Positions 11,918 to 21,559 of a stretch of 64,000 nucleotides of DNA are shown here, in pieces. The position numbers and the translations under genes were made by a program. The DNA is taken from contig BRON01000001.1 in assembly GCA_024345305.1 (NCBI GenBank), positions 1,860,001-1,924,000 on the forward strand, written 5' to 3'. This DNA is from Mrakia gelida (lineage: Eukaryota; Basidiomycota; Tremellomycetes; Cystofilobasidiales; Mrakiaceae). Each line of letters opens with the position of its first letter. Positions within the stretch are counted from its first letter, which is position 1. Under the pieces are notes generated by a model that ran no database searches, was not told the origin of the DNA, and saw only the letters and a program-made list of their open reading frames with translations.

Positions 11918-12278
11918 CTAGTCGATCCAGAAGGCGGTCTCAAGCCTGAGGAAACGCAAGCAGCATCAAAGGTCAGCTCGTCCCTCCTTCGCTCGCTCCT
12001 GCCTTCCTCCTTTGTTCGAGCTCGTCGCCCTCCGGCCTCGAGGCAGCTTCCCATCTCGCGACTCACGATACGGCTCCAAGCTCAGAAAACACCTGCACGA
12101 CAAGGCGAGATAGCAAACGTCAAGAATTGGGATGGAAGGTGATGCCAACGAGAGGAGGACGAAGGCTCGAGCTCACCTTTTCGCCCGCTCCGCGTCTGCT
12201 CGTCTTCCTGCTTTTCCTCCTTCGCGACGACGATGATCTCTTGCCCCAAAAGGGCTCAAAGAGAGAGGGGTGATTCAT
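11918..12278 (-). CDS. Candidate 51-residue basic small protein, three exons
   Basis: Exons 12278-12177 (102 nt), 12092-12067 (26 nt) and 11945-11918 (28 nt) join through GT-AG introns with TTGAC/CTGAC-like branch sites into one open frame of 51 codons ending TAG. The N-terminal half is Ser/Arg/Lys-rich (GKRSSSSRRRKSRKTSRRGA); the tail reads EKVFSELGAVSLETAFWID. The conserved splice grammar argues for a transcribed gene. A further GTGAGT donor just after the stop (about 11879) suggests a spliced 3' UTR, or a different reading in which exon 3 encodes LGAALFVPLIRAIER. It lies between the F-box-like gene and HSF, same strand. Not recognised. Confidence 0.4.
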
Positions 12279-12329
12279 CCATTTAGACGTCTACAAACAA
12301 AGCTACAGCTACAAGAACGTCCTCGTCGC

Positions 12330-14581
12330 TCAAACCTCCCCCATCCTCGCCCTCTTCCTCTCACCGTCGACGCGCTCAAGATCCTCCTTCAAAGCACCAT
12401 CATCGACCAAATCCTCATCCACGGCCCTTTTCCTACCTCTCTCAGTCTCTCCGCTGCCTCCTCGATCGTCCAACGAAGGAACAACCCTCCCGAACAACGC
12501 GAGATCGAGATCGTCGTTCTCGACCTCTCTTCCTCCCTCGAGCTGAGCAGCTCTCGCTGAGCTCAAGCCAAAGCTAGAGATGAGCAAGGAAATACTCGAC
12601 TGCATCGTGTCGAAGTTGGCTTCGATGCCTTGAGCGGATTCGTAGAGGCGAGGGTCGCAGGGAGGAGGGTCGACGCTGGCGGATCCGTCGAGTCCGAGGA
12701 GGGAGGAGAGGAGGTCCTCCGTGGGCACGACGCTGGGATCGAGGTTGATGGATGAATCGTACGTGGAGTTTGATGAGAGGGAAGGTGTGTGGGTTTCGGT
12801 TCCGTTCGAGAGATGATTCGAGGGTGAGGCGGCGAGAGGCGGGTCGTCGAGGGAGAGGGCGAGCTCGAGCTCCTTGAAGGGTGAGAGAGGAGTGAAGGTG
12901 GTGGCGGAGGAAGGCGTGGGAAGACCGAAAGGCGAAGGGACTCCGAATTGATCGTCGAACGGTGTGAGGAGGGTTTGGACCGAGGAGGAAGAGGAGGAGC
13001 GGATCGAGGGTGGTGGAGGAGGTCCTGACGGCGTGTCTGTAGATAGAGGAGTCCTTTCGGGGGTAAGGGAGTGACAGGAGTAGTGATATCGAGCTGGTGG
13101 GAGTGAACGGAAGGGAACTGGAGAGAGAGAGAGAGACAGCAGGTCAGTTCGGATCGTTCGTTGAACGAACGCTCGACGCGTCGAAGTCAGGAGAACGAGC
13201 GACTCACTCGACGATATCTCCTCCATCTCTTCGTTCCCCCAGTCCACCGGCAGAGAGCCTACATTCTCTAAACCATCACTCTTCGGTCCACTCCCTCCAC
13301 CCATGCTGACCTTCCCATCCTCGATCTTCGACGGCCAACGATCGTCAACTCGTCTCTCCCACTCGTTCCTCCCCATCACAACGTCTCTCAAACCACTCCC
13401 ACCAGCTTGACCACCACTCCCAGCAAAGTATCCGGTGAGTCCATCTCCGAACACCTCAGCGAGGAAGCTCAAGATGCGCTCCGACGTCTCCTGTTGACGT
13501 CCGTGTCGCTCCTTCGACGCGAGAGCCTCCGTCCAAAGCTGAGCGTTGTTGGTTCGAAGGGCTCTGAGCTCCTGAGAGATGGCGTCCTGTTGTGACCGGA
13601 TGCTGTTGATTCCAGAGAGGATGGCTTGATAGTCCCGACCTTGAGTGGGATCGATGGAGGACGAAGACGACGCGATGCTTGGATGGGAGGAGGTGATGGT
13701 GGTGGTGGAAGAAGCGACGAGTCCGGTGTGGTCGACGCTGCTGTTGGAAGGTGGCTCGGTGCATGCGATTTGAGACTTCTTTCTCTGGACGAGACGAAGT
13801 AGCTCGGATCGACCGCGGACGAAGTGGGCATGCTGGAACTCCCAGAGCTCAGTCGAGGAGTGCGTCTCGAGAACGCCTGTTTCGAGGTGAGAGATCTTGC
13901 GGAAACCGTACCTGTAGAGAAGGAAGAGGGTTCCGCAGAAAGGAGGAGTCAGCCTCGAGGTCTCGGTCTCGTAAAAAAAGAGGGCTAGAGAAGGTCGGAA
14001 GAGGGAAGCGGAGTGGATGGACGAACATGTTGAGCTGCCTGATGAAGGACGAGAAGTTGGAGTGCTTGAAGAATCGAGGGAGTAGTTCTCGACCCAAGAG
14101 CTCAGCGCTGGGTACTGTGGAGCGAGTGATCAAAGCAAGACGGGATGAGCTTGAGCTCGAAGGCAGCGAGGGAGACGCAAACCGGAAGGGGAAGGGAGGA
14201 GAGAGGAGGAAGGACGTGGGACCCAACTCACTCAAGAACGAGTTGCCGGTGCTAGACCAGTGGATGACTGACTCCGTTGACGGGTCGTCGACCATTCTGT
14301 ATATAGCGAACGACACAGTTTAAAGGTCAGCTTCGAGCTATGCGAGAGGAGCGAGCCAACCTCGTCGCTTCCCCGTCTTGAGCTCGAGGTCTCCCTTCCC
14401 TCCCTCCTCCGCCCTCCTCTTCCTCCCCTTCCTCCTTCGCTCCCTCCCACGAAACCAACCGTCGCACCACTACTCACGAGTACAGCTTATTGAGGAACGC
14501 AGGAATCTTGACTCCAGCTCCAGCGAGTCCTGCTGCTCTGATGCTGGCGACTGGAAGGGATCGACCTTTGGAGGAAGACAT
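12330..14581 (-). CDS. HSF1: Heat shock transcription factor (HSF-type DNA-binding domain)
   Basis: This is a nuclear regulator that binds heat shock elements as a trimer. The winged-helix HSF domain is spread over exons reading VKIPAFLNKLYS, MVDDPSTESVIHWSSTGNSF, then ELLGRELLPRFFKHSNFSSF, IRQLNM|YGFRKI. After the domain come GRDYQAILSGINSIRSQQDA and ISQELRALRTNNAQLWTEAL, a heptad-like coiled coil fitting the oligomerisation region, and then a long Ser/Pro/acidic C-terminus with a basic end (ERKRARMGEV). ATG at 14581 gives a short N-terminus (MSSSKGRSLPVASIRAAG); an in-frame ATG at 14878 would add about 99 residues of low complexity. The LNM|YGF junction uses a GTTCGT donor. A 90-nt intron (13207-13118) is open in frame. 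The domain call is firm; the symbol is by family only. Confidence 0.9.
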
Positions 14582-15348
14582 CCTGATTCGAGGAAGGGAT
14601 GGATGGTAGACGACCTCGGCGAACGTGGTTAGGCGAAGAAGAACGTCGGCAGAGCTGAGACTGCGAGCTTGCCGATAAGGAAATCTGCATCCGAGGAGGA
14701 GGGAGGGGGCCGTCGTAGATGATGATGGGTGTGTGGGCGGAGGAAGGAGGGAAGTCGGTTCCGGCCCTCCGAGGAAGCTTTTCAGCGTTCGAGCATTCGA
14801 GAGAGATACCCCAGTTGAAGTAGGGTGATCGTGTGGATTTCGGGGTGAGAATGAGGAAGCGAAGAGGGTAGGCAGCAACAGAGGAGAGGGAGGGGGAGCG
14901 GAGAGATGGGTGTTGATGAGCTCGAAACGAACGAAGACCGTCCTCCCTCCTCTAAGTCGGCCTCGATCCGAGCCAGATTCTCCCTTTGCCTCCGTTCGAG
15001 CAGGGAAGATGAGAACCGAGATCAGAACTGATTGATGCTTGAAAGAAGCGAAGGCAAAGAGCGAGAAATCGTTACCTCAGAGGTCAAGTCGAGGTCAAGT
15101 CGCGTCGTCGTCGTCGGATCTCTTCCTCTCGCGTTGTTTTCATTCTTCGGAATGATTTGTAAGAAATAGAGACATGAGATCGAGTGCAGGTCTAGAAGGA
15201 TACACGACGATGGGGGTGAATAAGAGAGTTGGGCGGATGAGATGTCTAAGTAGGAGAAAAGAGGACGTCAAGGGAATTGCTAAGCTGGCGTGATTTTAGG
15301 GCGTTAAATGAGAAAGGAGGGGTGGGTAGTAGTCTAAGAGGGTATGAT
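14582..15348. other. Intergenic region, HSF promoter
   Basis: This lies upstream of HSF and downstream of the MFS stop (both -). It contains the optional in-frame HSF extension up to 14878 and a small UUCG-type hairpin at 15140-15155. I saw no clean GAAnnTTC heat shock element array. Confidence 0.45.
15140..15155. repeat. Short hairpin with TTCG tetraloop
   Basis: The halves TCATTC and GAATGA pair perfectly around TTCG, giving a 6-bp stem with a C(UUCG)G loop in RNA. It sits about 190 bp beyond the MFS stop codon, so it could lie in that gene's 3' UTR or near its 3' end. Function unknown. Confidence 0.4.
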
Positions 15349-18298
15349 CTAGACGTTGTGGACGCTGGGAGCTGGGGTAGCAACGGCGGAATCGGGGATG
15401 GCCTCGACGGTGTGCTTCTTCTCCTCGTGAGCGGGCTTGGACTCGATCCTCTGCTCGTCGTCGAAGTGCTCCTGGACGAAGGCGGCAGATCGCCAGGCGG
15501 GGATGCTGAAAAGGGGAAGGGAAGGAGGAGTGAGGTCAGTAAAGAGGAAGAGGATCGGAAGAGGAGTCGCGCAACGCGTCGAGGTTTGGAAGATCGAGGA
15601 AAAGAGAGGAAAGAGTACTAACTTGGCGTGGTAGAGCTCGTCGATCTGGTCGATAGAAAGGTTCTTGGTCTCGGGGACGAAGAAGAGGACGAAGACGAAG
15701 GAGGCGGCGATGAATCCAGCCCAAACTGAAGCGAGCGAAGGAGAAGAGGGAGGGAGGTCAGCGGAAGGTTCGAAGACGAGTTGAGAGAAGGAAAATCTGC
15801 TCACCGAAAGTGATTTTGGGTCCAAGGTTGGCACCATCGGAGTTGACAATGATGGGAACGACGAAGGCGATAACAGTGTTCATAGCCCACTGGAGGAGAG
15901 AGCGAAGAGGAAGCGAGGGAAGGTCAGCGACGCGTCGAGATCAAGAATCGAGAAGAGCGAGCTCGAAGAGAAGGACGTACGTTAGAAGCGGTAGCGAGGG
16001 TGACACACTTGGCAGACATCCTGGTGGGGAAGGTCTCGGCACAGACGACCCAGACGACAGGTCCCCAAGTGGTAGCGAATCCAGCGACGAAGATGCACGA
16101 GAAGGCGATGAGGACCTTTCCAGAGACCTCCTCTCCGGGCATGGCGGTTCCGATGGCTCCAGCGATAATTTGTCCGCAGAACATGACGACGGCTCCGTAG
16201 AGAAGAACCTGTCGTCGTCCGAAGTAGTAGACGATCCACATTCCGGGGAAGGTCATGACTAAGAGGAGGGAGAGAGGAGGTCGAGAGTCAGCGACGCGTT
16301 CGAGGAAAGGAAGAAGAAAGATGCGAGAAGATCGAGGACTCACCCAGATTGACGGCGGAAAGGATGATCTGAGTGACGTAGGGATCGGTGATACCCGAGG
16401 CCTTGAAGAAGTTGACTCCGTATGAGACTGGAGGGGGGAGAGGAGGAGGTCGAAGTCAGCGATCGAGGCAAGCGAGGCGTTCGAGTCGAGCGAAGGGAGG
16501 GATGAAAACTCACAGAAGAAGTTGATACCAGTGACCTGTTGTCCAACTTGAAGGAGGACTCCAATAAGGGTTCGGAAAGCGATTCTGAGGAGAAGGAAAG
16601 GAAGGCGAGGAGAAAGGAAGGTGGTCAGCTCGATGATCGAGATCGCGAACTCGAGAAGTTGATGCAGAGAGGACTAACCGATCCTTCATGGAGAACAACT
16701 CCCTGTAGGTGGAGTCTCCGAGCTGGGAGTCAGCGAGCTGCCTCTCCTTGATGGCCTCGAAAGCCTCCTGGACCTCCTGGGATTCGATGGGTTGTCCTCG
16801 CAGTCGGGAGAGAGCCTTCTTGGCGTCGTCGTACTTTCCCTTCTTGCAGAAGTAGGAGGGAGATTCGGGAGAGAGTCCGAAACCGACGAAGAGCATGGAT
16901 CCCCAGATGAGCCTGAGGGGGGAGTAGGGAAAAGGAGGTAGACGACGCGTCAGGTTCGAGCGAAGACGAGAGAGTGGTAGAGATGTGACTCACTGGATGG
17001 CGATGGGGATCCTCCAAGTGATATCTCCGGTGTAGTTCTTCATTCCATCGTTGGCGGCGTTACAGAGGAAGATACCCTGGAGGCGAGGAAGGAAGTGGAA
17101 ACGATCAGCAAACGCGAAGGCGAGAACGACTCGAGCTCGAAGGAAGGAAAGGCAGACTCACGAGAGTGACACATCCTTGGAAAGATCCGGTAACGAGGGC
17201 TCGAAGATGAGGAGGGGAAGCCTCGGCTTGGTCTGGTAGGAGAGAGGGAGGGAGGAAGAGGGTGAGCTTGCTGAAACGACGAGGGAGAGATGGCGAGAGC
17301 GAGAGATGGTACGAACAGACAGGGACGAGACCAGAGAGGGCTCCAACTCCGTAACCAGTAAGAACACGTCCGGCGACGAGCTGACCGTACTCGTACTGAG
17401 CAGAGGTCTCAATGGCGATACCTGATGAAGGAAAGGAAGAGAAGAGAAGTCAGCAAAGAGAGTTTCGACCTCGCGTCCTCGCCTTTGTTCTCGCGTTTGC
17501 AATGCGCTGAGGTAGGAGAAGGTAGACTCACCGACGAGGAAGAGGAAAAGAGAGATAAGGTTGGTGTTTCGGATACCGATTCGAGTCTAAGAGGAGGAAA
17601 AGGAAGGAGGGGGAAGGTCAGCGAGGGGAAGTTGTTTGATCGCGGTGAACCCGCGTCTCCTTCGCTTTCATTCATGAAGGGAAGACTTACAGCGATGTTT
17701 CCAGCGACGAGAGCTCCTACGAGGCAACCGATGGAGAAGATACCAGTGATGACCGATTGTCGAGCCGAGGCAATGGCGCAGACACCATCAGCAGTGCAAG
17801 TTCCGAATCGAGCTGAGGGAGAAGAGCAGGGACGAGAAGAGAGGTCGAGAAAATTGGTCAGCTTTGAGAGCGATGATGATTTTGTTGCAGAGAGAGAAGA
17901 AGATGTGCTCACCAGCGAAATCAGGCATGATCATGAGACCCTGTAGAAGGAGAAGGCGAGAGCGAGGAAGGGAAGAAAAGTCAGAGGCGGCAGTTGGACG
18001 AAAGGGGGTCGAAGGGCGAGAGCTCAATTGAAGCTCCTCCTGTTTTACCCGGTGGGATGAAAACTTGATAGATGGCGAGGAAAAAGACTTACAGAAATGA
18101 CAGACTCTGCAGTAGGGAGGAAGGCACGAGGAAGGAGGAGGAGGAGAGGAAGAAGTCAGCGCGAGTTTTCGTCGACGAAAAAGTCGAGACAAGGGAGGTG
18201 GAAGGATTGTGGGAGGAAAAGCAGGACTGACGCTCCCATCCGAAAAGGAATCCAGCGAGGGATTGGAAGAGACAGAGGAGAAGGGTTGTGTGCTTCAT
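15349..18298 (-). CDS. Sugar-porter-like MFS transporter with divergent signatures
   Basis: This is a 12-helix major facilitator of the sugar porter family, expected in the plasma membrane. Spliced exons give MKHTTLLLCLFQSLAGFLFG, SVISGLMIMPDFA, RVLTGYGVGALSGLVPVYQA, ITWRIPIAIQLIWGSMLFVG, GVLLQVGQQVTGINFFFSYG, FATTWGPVVWVVCAETFPTR and VPETKNLSIDQIDELYH, with a cytosolic tail ending SAVATPAPSVHNV. Several hallmark residues are altered: FGYDTG is FGWEQS, GRR after helix 2 is GIR, and PESPRxL is PESPSYF. Transport of ordinary hexoses should therefore not be assumed. Exon 2 is only 14 nt (18107-18094) and exon 3 is 28 nt. An inverted copy of the last three exons lies at 20443-20987. Family assignment firm, substrate unknown. 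Confidence 0.88.
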
Positions 18299-19440
18299 GA
18301 GAAGGGGGGTTGGGTTGTTGTGTTGTTAGATGAGGGGAGGGAAGGGCTTGGTTGATGGGGAGGTTGATGGAGTTGAGAAGGAGAAGACGAAGGGGCAAGC
18401 GCTTTTATAGGGATTTTCGAGAGGCCTCCTTCTTGCGGCAGAGGAGCCAACTGCCGCACCGAAGGAGAGTGTGGGAGTCCACACGGAGAGCACAGTATAT
18501 TGCCTTCTAAGGGGTCGGGGAAGGTGGATTAGAAGGGAGAGGAAGACGAAAATGAAGGAGCCTCCTCGATCTCCGCTTGATCTCCACAGCTTCTTTGATC
18601 TCGAAACCTCTTTGCCGGTTCTCTGGAAGCTTCCTCCACCTTCCTCGTTGTTTCCCTCCAATGCCTCCATGGGTCTCGTCTCATCCTCCATTGGGGTCGA
18701 GGGGGACGAAGGTCGGCTCGAAGCAGCCGCGTCTCGGATGTATCCCTGACCTTCGATTCCTCCTTCTTCGACGAGCAGGACCAAGAGAACAGGAGCGAAA
18801 AAGCAGGCTCTGGAGAGGGCGAGGCCTCTGAACCCAGATCTGTGACGATGCCGGAAAGATAAGGGCTCACGTCCTCCTCGACACTGCGCGCGTCGCTCGC
18901 AGGTCCAAAACGTTGTCCGCTCTCGTTCCTTCCTGATCCTTCTTTCCGCCGGCTATTGACTTGCATTTGACGCGCCTCGGTGATCCTTCTCTTTCCGGCG
19001 CGTTTTCTCGCCTGAAGTTTCCGAACTTTTTCGTTTGGATCGTCCAACTTTCCAAGGGATCAGCACTCGTTCTTCTTCTTCCTCTTCCCTTCTTTTCCCT
19101 CACCTTCTGTTCTCGGCGAGCTCTCTTCTCTCTCTCGTCCTACTCAGCTGACCTGATCATACCTGCTAGTCCTTCCTGGACCTGTAGCAGCCTGTTCATC
19201 TTGATCATTCTTTCCGCCGACGCGTCGTCGTTGTGTTTTCTCGGAGGCGAGTGAGCTCACCTGTGCCTTCCTTCCTCCTTCCCGCCGAGCTCGTTCAACC
19301 AAACGGAGAGATCGCTTCTTTCCCTTCTCAAAAAGCGTGCCTGCTAGCTCGGGATCCTCCCTTCCTTCGATCCAGCTTCGTCGATTCATCCGACGACGAC
19401 GACGATGATGCATCTTGACCTCTCTCGAGCTCTCCCTCCT
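18299..19440. other. MFS promoter region and flanking intergenic DNA
   Basis: This holds the MFS 5' region, including an inverted repeat at 18434-18458. An open minus frame at 18529-19047 (MDDPNEKVRKLQARKRAGKR...) has no splice support and is not called. Exon-like plus-strand sequence with a possible GTGAGC donor near 19250 may belong to the candidate gene that follows. Confidence 0.4.
18434..18458. promoter_or_regulatory. Perfect inverted repeat in the MFS promoter
   Basis: TGCGGCAG and CTGCCGCA are exact inverted copies separated by 9 bp, about 135-160 bp upstream of the MFS start. CGG half sites in inverted orientation are typical targets of fungal Zn2Cys6 dimers; that reading is inference. 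Confidence 0.4.
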
Positions 19441-19449
19441 CAGTCCTCC

Positions 19450-19860
19450 TCGTCGACGAACCAGCTGACACGGTAAGCCGCTCCGCTTTATTCACATCCA
19501 AATCTTCTTCCGTCGATTTGCGCCTTCTTCTCGAAACGATCAAGCTCAAGCTCACAGGCTCCCGCGGCTCTCCCTCCCTCTCTTCATCCGCTGCCCTTCT
19601 CTCTCCACCCTCTCAGTCTCGACGCTTCAAAATCACGTCTCTTCCATCGTCTCGCCTCCTCGTCGACCCCATCGCTTCTCTTCCATTCCTCGACGAAGGC
19701 AAGCTCTCGTTCAGCCCTCCCTCCCTCCCACGCCACTGCCGCCTTCTTCAACTCTAAACGCTCGGCGCCTCATCAGTCCTTCCCTGACCTTGTCAGGCGC
19801 GATCTCGCTGAACGGAAGGTCGAAGAACCGATAGATCGCACTTTGCCATGGATCTGCTGA
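19450..19860 (+). CDS. Candidate 3' exons of an unrecognised small gene
   Basis: An exon at 19558-19860 joins in phase 0 across a GTAAGC...CAG intron to a short exon reading LLVDEPADT, itself preceded by a TTGACC...CTCCTCAG acceptor. The long exon ends with well-balanced sequence: SHATAAFFNSKRSAPHQSFP, DLVRRDLAERKVEEPIDRTL, PWIC and TGA. The middle part (SKSRLFHRLASSSTPSLLFH) is Ser/Arg-rich like a mitochondrial or other low-complexity segment. No start codon could be tied to it. Two other frames are also open over part of this region, so the call is tentative. Function unknown. Confidence 0.33.
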
Positions 19861-20442
19861 CGAGGAAGGAAAGAGAAAGCAAAATGCAAAATAAACCAAA
19901 CAACTTTACGAGACGCGGAACGAGATTGAGCAGTGAAAGGGAAGCGAGGAAGTGGAAGGTAGCTAATCTAGACTACGTCAAGATGCGTCATAGAGAGGGC
20001 TAGCAGGCTTAGAGACATAGGAATGTACCGGGGAGTGCAGGTGCGAAGGGAAAGAAGAGGGAAGCCCGTTCGTTCCGACGCGTCGCGCCACACGACTTCT
20101 TCGAACACATGACTTTCAATACCAGTGACGAGCTACTTGAGCAGTCTGAAAGCTGCTGTGACATCTTTTAGTTCATCGTGGAAAGTCGAGCGAGGTCATC
20201 CCGCTGAAAGAGTGAAGAAGAACGACCTCTGTTGTCGTTTTCGTTTTCGCGTCGCGCTCCGTAAATCTGCTCACCATCGCTTCGCTTCGAGGCTCTTGCT
20301 CTCGTGTCTGAAATTCAGACACTCACTCGTGCTTTCCATTCTTCTTGTCATGTAACGTCGAGTGACCGCTAGCCGACGCTTCGATTCTGCAGATGGCTCG
20401 AAGGTGGAAACCAAAACAACGTCCGCGCTGCTCACTCCGGCG
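19861..20442. other. Intergenic region
   Basis: I see no splice-consistent exon here. It includes one exact CGACGCGTCG at 20076-20085 and ends at the left boundary of the MFS gene-tail copy. Confidence 0.4.
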
Positions 20443-20987
20443 GGCTATTTACACTATCATCGCCCTCGTCGCTCTCATCATTGTCAACTCCGATGGAGCC
20501 AACCTCGGACCCAAGATCACTTTCGGTGAGCAGATCTTCCTTCTCTCGACTCGTCTTCAAACCTCGCGCTGACCTCCCTCGCTCGTTTTTTTCTTCCTCT
20601 TCAGTTTGGGCTGGATTCATCGCCGCCTCCTTCGTCTTCGTCCTCTTCTTCGTCCCCGAGACCAAGAACCTTTCCATCGACCAGATCGACGAGCTCTACC
20701 ACGCCAAGTTAGTACTCTTTCCTCTCTTTTCCTCGATCTTCCAAACCTCGACGCGTTGCGCGACTCCTCTTCCGATCCTCTTCCTCTTTACTGACCTCAC
20801 TCCTCCTTCCCTTCGCCTCTTCAGCATCCCCGCCTGACGATCTGCCGCCTTCGTCAAGGAGCACTTCGACGACGAGCAGAGGATCGAGTCCAAGCCCGCT
20901 CACGAGGAGAAGAAGCACACCGTCGAGGCCAGAGTCCGCCGTTGCTACCCCAGCTCCCAGCTCCACAATGTCTAGATCATACCCTCT
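20443..20987 (+). pseudogene. Truncated inverted copy of the MFS transporter 3' end
   Basis: This matches the last three exons and two introns of the MFS gene at 15349-18298, in opposite orientation. It begins inside the exon for NTVIAFVVPIIVNSDGANLG and runs past the stop into the 3' UTR (shared TCTAGATCATACCCTCT). The copied intron after the ELYHAK codons is essentially identical to the original, so the event is recent or homogenised. Damage: no start or upstream exons, the Trp codon in IPAWRSAAF is TGA, and 5 nt are missing near the end (the codons for AIPDS), shifting frame. Divergence is highest at the left edge. It cannot encode a transporter. Confidence 0.9.
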
Positions 20988-21559
20988 CGGACTGTCAACA
21001 TTTCCTCCTTCTACGTCGTCTCCAGCACAAGCTCTGCCGAGCCTCGCGAGTCACGTTTTCGTTTTTCACCTCGTCGCTTTCCTCGCTTACTTTCGCCGTC
21101 TCACTCAGTCGCAACTGTCTCGAGTGATCCTTCCACCTCTTCAGTACATATCTATACCTCCAGAAACTCATTCAAGAGCCTAAAACCTACCAGCAGTAGG
21201 GCGCTCTTTCGCCTTCGCTCGGCTACTCTCCGTTCGACTTGCCTCGACTCACCGCACCCCGTCTCGATTCCATTTGGGCTGTTCGTTTGCTCTTCTGTCC
21301 TTTCACGCTCGACCCTCCTAGTACACCTTTAGCGTCTATGCGCCTGTTCGCATTCGACGACCCATGCTGTGATCCTCGTTTCGGGAGAGGGACGCGTCTC
21401 TCAAAACGATCAGCCTGAGCTCCCTCCCTCTCTTTTCGTACAGACCTCCCTTGCTTCCCCGAGTTTCCGCTCCACTTCATTGTTCTCCTTCTTCAGCTCC
21501 TCTTCACCTCCCAACCACCACTCACCAGTCATCCTCTTCCCTCCCTCCCTCGCCTCGCA
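20988..21559. other. Intergenic region, promoter of the membrane protein gene
   Basis: This lies between the gene-tail copy and the next start codon. It is pyrimidine-rich in its last 150 bases, as expected for a promoter or 5' UTR in this genome. No coding exon is supported. Confidence 0.4.

Noticed and set aside
18529..19047. 172-codon minus frame upstream of the MFS gene starting MDDPNEKVRKLQARKR
   Set aside because: It has no splice context, high Arg/Ser/Glu content expected of chance frames in this GC-rich DNA, and overlaps the MFS promoter.
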